A stretch of DNA of 64,000 bases from Ogataea parapolymorpha DL-1. Its lineage: Eukaryota; Ascomycota; Pichiomycetes; Pichiales; Pichiaceae. Location: NCBI RefSeq assembly GCF_000187245.1, contig NC_027864.1:186001-250000 (forward strand), written 5' to 3'. A program made the translations under genes and the position numbers. Each line of letters starts with the position of its first letter. The first letter of the stretch is position 1. Below are positions 58,930 to 64,000 of the stretch, piece after piece. Below the pieces are notes generated by a model. That model saw only the letters and a list, made by a program, of their open reading frames with translations, made no database searches and was not told the DNA's origin.

Positions 58930-59391
58930 ATGGCCTCTCAGAATTATCCGTCGTCGGCAGACTTGCCGCTCGAAGAGTAAGTATTCGTCCATTAGTCTAA
59001 CTTCAGCATGACTCCCTTCGAGAAGATCATCTACCGCTCCAAACAGCAGCCGCTTGTGCCGCTGGGGTGTTTGGGGACGTGCGTTGCTGTTGCAATGGCC
59101 GCCAAAGGCGTCCGTACAGGCAACGCCAGGAGCGCACAGAAGTGGTTCAGATGGCGTGTGGGCCTGCAAGGCCTGACCATTGTGGCTTTGCTGGCAGGGT
59201 CGATCTACTTTGACAAGACTTTCAGAGAGGGCAAGACGGAGCAGGAGCTTGCTATCGAGAAGGCCCGGATGAGGGAGCGGCTTTGGATCGAGGAGCTCGA
59301 GCGCCGCGACGAAGAGATGAAGGAGCGCCAGAGACGCGCCGAGCTGGCCAGAAAGCGCAAGGAGGACGCCGAGGCCTCCAAGGGTGACTAG
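58930..59391 (+). CDS. RCF1: Respiratory supercomplex factor 1 (HIG1 domain), spliced
   Basis: Coding sequence is 58930-58976 joined to 59007-59391, 143 residues. Splicing gives PLEDMTPFEKIIYRSKQQPLVPLGC, matching the Rcf1 HIG1 domain start (DDMTFGERIIY in S. cerevisiae). Two membrane segments (about 35-55 and 72-90) are separated by the loop NARSAQKWFRWRVGLQ (the QRRQ-type region), and the C-terminus is a charged helix. Rcf1 associates with complexes III and IV in the mitochondrial inner membrane. Without splicing, the second codon at the junction is TAA. Confidence 0.95.
58977..59006 (+). other. RCF1 intron, 30 nt
   Basis: Donor GTAAGT, branch TCTAAC, acceptor TTCAG; 6 nt from branch adenosine to the end. 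It is the shortest intron found here. Retention would create an immediate stop. Confidence 0.92.
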
Positions 59392-59446
59392 TGTAGCACA
59401 TAATTGTATTTCCGGACCTGTATATAATTTTTTCCTGATTTTCACC

Positions 59447-60730
59447 ATGTTCCGACGATTAGTGTCCACTGCGTCGTCGACGTCGGTGTCGAACCTTGCC
59501 ATCGCGACAAAACAGCAGTTGTACATGATCGATGCCAGCTCGCCCGGTTCTGTGTTTTTCCTCCCGCACGGCACCAGGATATTTAACAGACTCGTGCAGT
59601 TCATGAAAATTCAGCAGGAAAAGCACGGTTTCACCGAGGTTATCTCGCCGCTTATGTACAAAAAAGATCTCTGGGAGACCTCTGGCCACTGGGACAACTA
59701 CGCGGAGGACATGTTCCGCGTCGAAAGCAATTCTAGCTCCAACAAACTCGAGGCGGTGTACGGACTCAAGCCCATGAACTGTCCGGGCCACTGTGTGATA
59801 TTTGGACGTTTTGCCCGCTCCCACCACGAGCTGCCCATCAGGCTGTCTGATTGGTCCAGCCTGCACAGAAACGAGCCTAGCGGAGCGCTCACGGGTCTAA
59901 CCAGAGTAAGACGGTTCCACCAGGACGATGGCCATATTTTCTGCTCCAAGTCGCAGGTGGGCGCCGAGATCGGCAAGACGTTGCAGCTGATTCGGCTGTG
60001 CTACTCCGTGTTTGGCTTTCAAAAGTACCGGATGATGCTTTCGACGAGACCGGAAACGCATATTGGCACGGTGGAGGAATGGGAGGAGGCCGAGAACGAG
60101 CTGCAAAAGGCTCTCGATAGGCACGCTGGACCGGAAAACTGGGCTATCCGCGACAAGGACGGTGCTTTTTATGGTCCCAAAATCGACGTGCTTGTCACAG
60201 ACCGCACAGGGAAGGAACACCAGGCTGCCACCGTGCAACTGGACTTCCAGCTGCCGCAGCGGTTCCAGCTTGAGTATCAGGGCGAGCACGGGCCGGAAAC
60301 GCCGATCATGGTGCACCGGGCCGTGTTTGGGTCTGTGGAACGGTTTATGGCGCTGCTAATGGACGAGTACGAGGGCAAATGGCCGTTTTGGCTGTCTCCT
60401 CGACAGGCGGTGATTATTCCTGTCAACGAGACACATCTGGAGTACTCCCGCGGGATCCAGGAAAAATTAGGTGGTCAGCAGGACCTGGATGTTGCTTGTT
60501 CTTTGCGAGACGTCAACTACTATGTGGACGTTGACTCACGGGCCGAAACCGTCGGTCTGCGGACAAAGGACGCCATTCAGAAGGGCTACAACTACATCAT
60601 TTTGGTGGGCGATCGCGAGGTGCAGAGTGGAAAAATCGCGGTGCGCTCGCGAGACAACCGCAAGGTGCAAACCATGGACATAGACGAGCTCCAGACGCTT
60701 TTTGCAGACCTGGAGAAATCTTATAAATAG
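59447..60730 (+). CDS. MST1: Mitochondrial threonyl-tRNA synthetase
   Basis: The 427-residue protein has a short presequence (MFRRLVSTASSTS), the class II aminoacyl-tRNA synthetase core (YGLKPMNCPGHCVIF, SLHRNEPSGALTGLTRVRRFHQDD, YGPKIDV, IMVHRAVFGSVERFMALL) and an anticodon-binding domain. It lacks the TGS/editing domains of the cytosolic enzyme, as Mst1 does. I chose the ATG at 59447, since an earlier in-frame start would overlap RCF1. It converges on ATG17 with ten bases between stops. Confidence 0.95.
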   Translation: MFRRLVSTASSTSVSNLAIATKQQLYMIDASSPGSVFFLPHGTRIFNRLVQFMKIQQEKHGFTEVISPLMYKKDLWETSGHWDNYAEDMFRVESNSSSNKLEAVYGLKPMNCPGHCVIFGRFARSHHELPIRLSDWSSLHRNEPSGALTGLTRVRRFHQDDGHIFCSKSQVGAEIGKTLQLIRLCYSVFGFQKYRMMLSTRPETHIGTVEEWEEAENELQKALDRHAGPENWAIRDKDGAFYGPKIDVLVTDRTGKEHQAATVQLDFQLPQRFQLEYQGEHGPETPIMVHRAVFGSVERFMALLMDEYEGKWPFWLSPRQAVIIPVNETHLEYSRGIQEKLGGQQDLDVACSLRDVNYYVDVDSRAETVGLRTKDAIQKGYNYIILVGDREVQSGKIAVRSRDNRKVQTMDIDELQTLFADLEKSYK

Positions 60731-60740
60731 CTATTTTTAT

Positions 60741-62030
60741 CTATTTTAGCATTTTCTTGGCGAGTTGCACCACCTCTTTCGATATGGCCGGGAGCGGCTC
60801 CTGGTCGAAGTTGATGCTGATTTGCGGAGTACCGCTGTTGATGATGCTCGAATCAACCAGGTTCTGCGGAATGAAGTCGCCGTGCTGCTCTAGAAACTCC
60901 ATCCTCTTCTCGTAGTCTTTTTCCACTATGCTGCTTATGGTGCTCTTGAAAGTATCTATTGCCGACGAAATGTGCTCGTTCACGCGCATGCGACGGTCCA
61001 ACTCCAGTATGAGCGAGTAGTACGACCGCACAAACTGCTGGAAGTCGCTATTGTACTGCACAAGCTCGTCCTGGTGTGTCTGTGCGATCTCCAGTTTCCG
61101 GCTCACCTCGGTGTTGATATCAGAAAATTCCTTGAGTTGCACCCGCAGCTTCGACTCGCCGTACTCCTGCATGTCGAGAACGTAGGTTTCCACGCGCTGG
61201 AAGTAATCCTCGAAAATATCCAGTATTTTCATCACCTCTTTGCAATTCTTCTTAATAATCTCTGCATTGCTGGTTAACGACCTTTGCACCTCCGGAAGCT
61301 CCTCGACGTCGTTCTGAAGAACAGAGACCAGCTCGTCCTTTTCGTCCTGTGGAACTGCCGGGTCCTTGAGAATTGCCTCTCCCTTCTCACACTGGTCGTA
61401 ATGGTTGTTGAAACTGGTCAGAATAGCGACCATGTCGTGCTCCAGCTCCGTGTTGATCTCTAAAAGCTTCGAAATGGGGTCAATTGAGCTTGACTGGGTG
61501 TCCACCAGCCTCATGTCTCGAAATTTGCTATCCAGAGCATTCAGTTCGTTGCTGAGGTGGTCCAGATCAGAGGTGAGTCTTATGAGCAACGCGTCGGTTC
61601 TGTTCCCCTTGATCAGAGTCTGGATGTCTTTCAAGTTCTGTGACACGCCGTTGAAAAGCTCCTCCACACCAGACTCGCTGATATACTCGTACAGCGTTGT
61701 TTGGCCATCAAACACCACAACGGTGTTTTTGAGGGTATCTATGGTCCGATGCAATTTATCCACGTCTTTGAGCAGCTGGCTTTGTAAAGCGGCCCTTCTC
61801 TCCATCACTCCGTTCAGGTTCAACACCAACGAGTCTCGGATAATCTCTAGCAGCCGCAATTGTTGTTTTAAAGCATCTAGATAGTATATCAGCTTGGGTA
61901 TTTTCATGTCCCGTCGCCGCAGTTTCTCGCTCGTAGACGTCAAATACGTGTTTGCGTCATTGCAGACCTGTTCGGCATGTGCCAAATTGGCGCGAGCGTC
62001 GGCTACCCATTGCGCAATGGGGATAGCCAT
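60741..62030 (-). CDS. ATG17: Autophagy scaffold Atg17
   Basis: The 429-residue protein is almost entirely helical coiled coil, with family blocks at the N-terminus (WVADARANLAHAEQVCNDAN) and near residues 76-130. Atg17 forms a crescent dimer that scaffolds the Atg1 kinase complex at the phagophore assembly site with Atg29-Atg31 in S. cerevisiae (417 residues). The presence of ATG101 in the same genome suggests the initiation complex has a mixed composition. Start MAIPIAQWV at 62030. Confidence 0.92.
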   Translation of the reverse strand: MAIPIAQWVADARANLAHAEQVCNDANTYLTSTSEKLRRRDMKIPKLIYYLDALKQQLRLLEIIRDSLVLNLNGVMERRAALQSQLLKDVDKLHRTIDTLKNTVVVFDGQTTLYEYISESGVEELFNGVSQNLKDIQTLIKGNRTDALLIRLTSDLDHLSNELNALDSKFRDMRLVDTQSSSIDPISKLLEINTELEHDMVAILTSFNNHYDQCEKGEAILKDPAVPQDEKDELVSVLQNDVEELPEVQRSLTSNAEIIKKNCKEVMKILDIFEDYFQRVETYVLDMQEYGESKLRVQLKEFSDINTEVSRKLEIAQTHQDELVQYNSDFQQFVRSYYSLILELDRRMRVNEHISSAIDTFKSTISSIVEKDYEKRMEFLEQHGDFIPQNLVDSSIINSGTPQISINFDQEPLPAISKEVVQLAKKMLK

Positions 62031-62134
62031 TTAAAAATGTGAGATATTAAATATATCTAATATATTGAATATATTATTATTTTTCAAGACAAAAAATCAC
62101 CGGAAACCGGAAAAAGAAAAAAAATGAATTTCCT

Positions 62135-63292
62135 CTACTCGCTGTCAGTTCCCCACTCTCTGTAGGTGGTCTCCTCCAAGGTTCCAAAGACGTCACCTAG
62201 ATAGTTGTCTGGAGCGTAGACAGTGCCGTTTTTGTAGGTATCCCAATCAGAAATGACGTCCTCGATGAAAGGCTTTCCTGCAACCACCAAGTTCTGGACT
62301 GCAACCTTACTGCCACCCTGAGACACTTCGGTGAAGAAGTAGGTGGTCTCGTTGTCGTAGTAGTTGGCGTAGGTAAAGTCTGATGCAGATCTCATGATGA
62401 CAATTCTGCTGAAATCGACCAAGCCGTACTGAGCAGCTCTCATAAGGGCCTCCAGGGTGGCATTGTCCTCCTGCTGCGTGGTGCAGTAGGTGGCAGTTCC
62501 GTTAGTGATAAGGTCGGTGTAGTTGCTGAAAGCTTCGTCGAAGTCTGATCCAAACCAGTAGGTATCAGAAGTCAGGGTATCACAAGCAATAGCTTTAGGA
62601 GTTCTGTTGGCTGGTGCGTAATCGTAAAGAGCTCTGAACTCAGAGTTTCCGGCGGTTCCATTGAACAGAGCCGTTTTCTGGGCCAATTCCAAAGCACGGT
62701 CTCTCAGGGCCTCGTTAACCTCAAAGATCTCGGTTCCGTACCACTCGGTTGGGTATTGTGTGGAGTTGGTGGTGCCGTACGAGAAATAGCCGGTGCTCCA
62801 GTTGGAAGGCATCTGACGAGCATCGACTTCGTACTCCAAGATCTGGACCGCAAACCGAGCAAATGTCACGTCTCCGAGTGTACCCTGTAGTGGAGAGATT
62901 CCGGCAATACCGGCAATCAGGAAGTAAGTCTCTGCCAGGTCAAACAGCGGGTTCAGAGCCAGGGCGGTCATGGTGGAGGCCGCATTAATTTCACCCTCAC
63001 CGGTGATGACCTCACAGATAGAATAATTGTGGTTGCAATGGACTTCCGGGTAGATCGGCGACAATCCAGGAATTGTCACGTTATGCACAAGGTCGAACTC
63101 CTCCTGGAAAGGTTCGGCCTCGTAGTCAAACATGTTGACAATCAAAACCTTTGGCTGGTACGTCTCCAGCTCGTCGTAGATGGTCTCATTGAGGCCGGCG
63201 GTTTTGACGGGATAGAAAGAGGAAGTGGAGGCCGTGGAATAGGCACAGCTCACTCCAGCAAAAGCGAAGGACAGCAGAGCAGTGAACTTCAT
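62135..63292 (-). CDS. NUP-family nucleoside/purine permease-like secreted protein
   Basis: The 385-residue protein has a signal peptide (about 1-17, FAFAGVSCAYS), then a soluble domain resembling the fungal NUP family (PF06516; C. albicans Nup purine nucleoside permease): PKVLIVNMFDYEAEPF, HNYSICEVITGEGEINAASTMTALAL and FLIAGIAGISPLQG. The fold looks like a purine nucleoside phosphorylase, not a multi-span carrier. Many N-glycosylation sequons (for example NETI, NVTI, NWST, NGTA) support secretion. It probably binds or processes nucleosides at the cell surface. A TATA-like TATTTAAAAG precedes it at 63350-63341. Confidence 0.85.
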   Translation of the reverse strand: MKFTALLSFAFAGVSCAYSTASTSSFYPVKTAGLNETIYDELETYQPKVLIVNMFDYEAEPFQEEFDLVHNVTIPGLSPIYPEVHCNHNYSICEVITGEGEINAASTMTALALNPLFDLAETYFLIAGIAGISPLQGTLGDVTFARFAVQILEYEVDARQMPSNWSTGYFSYGTTNSTQYPTEWYGTEIFEVNEALRDRALELAQKTALFNGTAGNSEFRALYDYAPANRTPKAIACDTLTSDTYWFGSDFDEAFSNYTDLITNGTATYCTTQQEDNATLEALMRAAQYGLVDFSRIVIMRSASDFTYANYYDNETTYFFTEVSQGGSKVAVQNLVVAGKPFIEDVISDWDTYKNGTVYAPDNYLGDVFGTLEETTYREWGTDSE

Positions 63293-63831
63293 ACGAGAGA
63301 ATTGAAATACTTGGGTTATTGGGTGTTGCTACTTGCAAGACTTTTAAATAGTTTCGGGAGCTGCAGCATTTGTGCCTAACTCAGTAATGCGAACCAATCC
63401 GTGGACTCCGTTACTGGCTCGTGCGAGAAATTTGTTCACCGATTGTCTTGTCTGATTGCTGCTATATCAAAAACAACAATAGATAAAACGCGGCACCATG
63501 CATACTATTTACCATTATCTCTCTGAATTTAGAAACTCGACCAAATTGGATACCGATTTTTCCCTAATGAAATATCCATGCCCAAATCGCTTTTTCGCGC
63601 GACAACCCTACACACGAAAATTTTTTACCTTTTGTCTCGGCCTGGAGAATGAGTTAAAAAAAAACAAAGTGGACATTCTCGCAAACAAAGGCCCTATTAT
63701 TTTAATCTCGAGCACCACCTTGTCCCAAACGTTTCCAAGTTTCTACAATAGCAATCACCAGTTTCACGTCGTTGCCCATTCCGGCTTTTGGTACCTCTGT
63801 TAGTCGTTAAAGGTGCCCGTTATTATCTGCT
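63293..63831. promoter_or_regulatory. Divergent intergenic region upstream of NUP gene
   Basis: 539 bases between divergent starts. A frame of about 100 codons in it (63498-63803) lacks recognisable features and is AT-rich, so I regard it as non-coding. I see a GATAA at about 63481 and poly-A tracts near 63655, but no clear operator. Confidence 0.45.
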
Positions 63832-64000
63832 ATGTCCGCCACCGTTGAATCGTCAAGAAAACCTTCGATGGCTGAGAGACGTCCATCGATGGCCGAGCGC
63901 AGACCGTCGGTGCAAACAGGAAGACGGCCGTCTGTGATCCCACATCTAGCTGGGATCGAGGACCCCGTGCTTCCAACAATCCCGGACCAGTGCGACGTGC
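63832..64000 (+). CDS. Unknown protein start with RRPS repeats, cut by right edge
   Basis: An open frame begins MSATVESSRKPSMAERRPSM and continues to the window end (56 codons). It contains four RKPS/RRPS motifs in about 37 residues, each a consensus protein kinase A site, partly created by a short DNA duplication. The family cannot be determined from this fragment. The long upstream region with no other gene supports a real start. Confidence 0.6.
   Translation, partial: MSATVESSRKPSMAERRPSMAERRPSVQTGRRPSVIPHLAGIEDPVLPTIPDQCDV

Noticed and set aside
59384..59446. Longer MST1 start upstream of 59447
   Set aside because: It would overlap the end of RCF1 and uses a non-ATG codon; the ATG at 59447 gives a sound mitochondrial presequence.
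63498..63803. 101-codon frame in the NUP upstream region
   Set aside because: AT-rich, no domain, and sits in a promoter region; likely chance.

Overview
The window is a stretch of a budding-yeast (Saccharomycotina) nuclear chromosome. It is gene-dense, with 42 complete protein genes plus two cut by the window edges. No rRNA, tRNA, transposon, CRISPR array or viral sequence was recognised. CTG sits at positions where conserved families have leucine (for example in RPL10), so this is not a CTG-Ser clade yeast. Roughly balanced base composition, very short introns, and the presence of ATG101 and an AMSH protease (both absent from S. cerevisiae) suggest a methylotrophic yeast of the Ogataea (Hansenula) type. 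The genus is an inference from gene content, not a database result.

Layout. 1-8.3 kb: KOG1 (TORC1, cut at left), ROM2 (Rho1 GEF), ARC18 (Arp2/3), an F-box protein. 8.4-19.7 kb: V-ATPase subunit a, two tandem UGA4-type permeases, a BAR-SH3 protein, a zinc-cluster factor, ATG101, a small unknown, YNK1. 19.8-29.4 kb: eIF2A, an AMSH-like deubiquitinase, BUD20, RPL10, a Hal4/Hal5-type kinase, PHO8, a STIMATE-family membrane protein. 29.6-40 kb: COX17, SEC21, CAF40, a GNAT enzyme, CDC20, a DDR48-like repeat protein, BOL1, GCV3, PDE2. 40.3-53.1 kb: VTS1, TWF1, a KEN-box unknown, NUD1, GRX8, a mitochondrial aldehyde dehydrogenase, LTE1, a tail-anchored coiled-coil unknown. 53.3-64 kb: MYO2, SNC, DIB1, RCF1, MST1, ATG17, a secreted NUP-family protein, and the start of a gene cut at the right edge.

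Ten introns could be placed: nine in coding sequence and one in a 5' leader. They are only 30-52 nt long. All have a GTAAGT or GTGAGT donor and a CTAAC/CTAAT branch site 6-8 nt before the acceptor AG. Several open the gene after only 2-16 codons, so open-reading-frame scans miss the true starts of ARC18, VPH1, eIF2A, COX17, TWF1, MYO2 and RCF1.

Functional themes that recur, probably by chance of linkage: polarity and actin/secretion (ROM2, ARC18, TWF1, MYO2, SNC, SEC21), mitotic exit (CDC20, NUD1, LTE1), and TOR/PKA/autophagy signalling (KOG1, PDE2, ATG101, ATG17). Convergent gene pairs are packed very tightly, with 1-34 bases between stop codons in most cases. I found no clear candidate for a wholly new biological system. 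The most distinctive signal is the uniform minimal-intron architecture.
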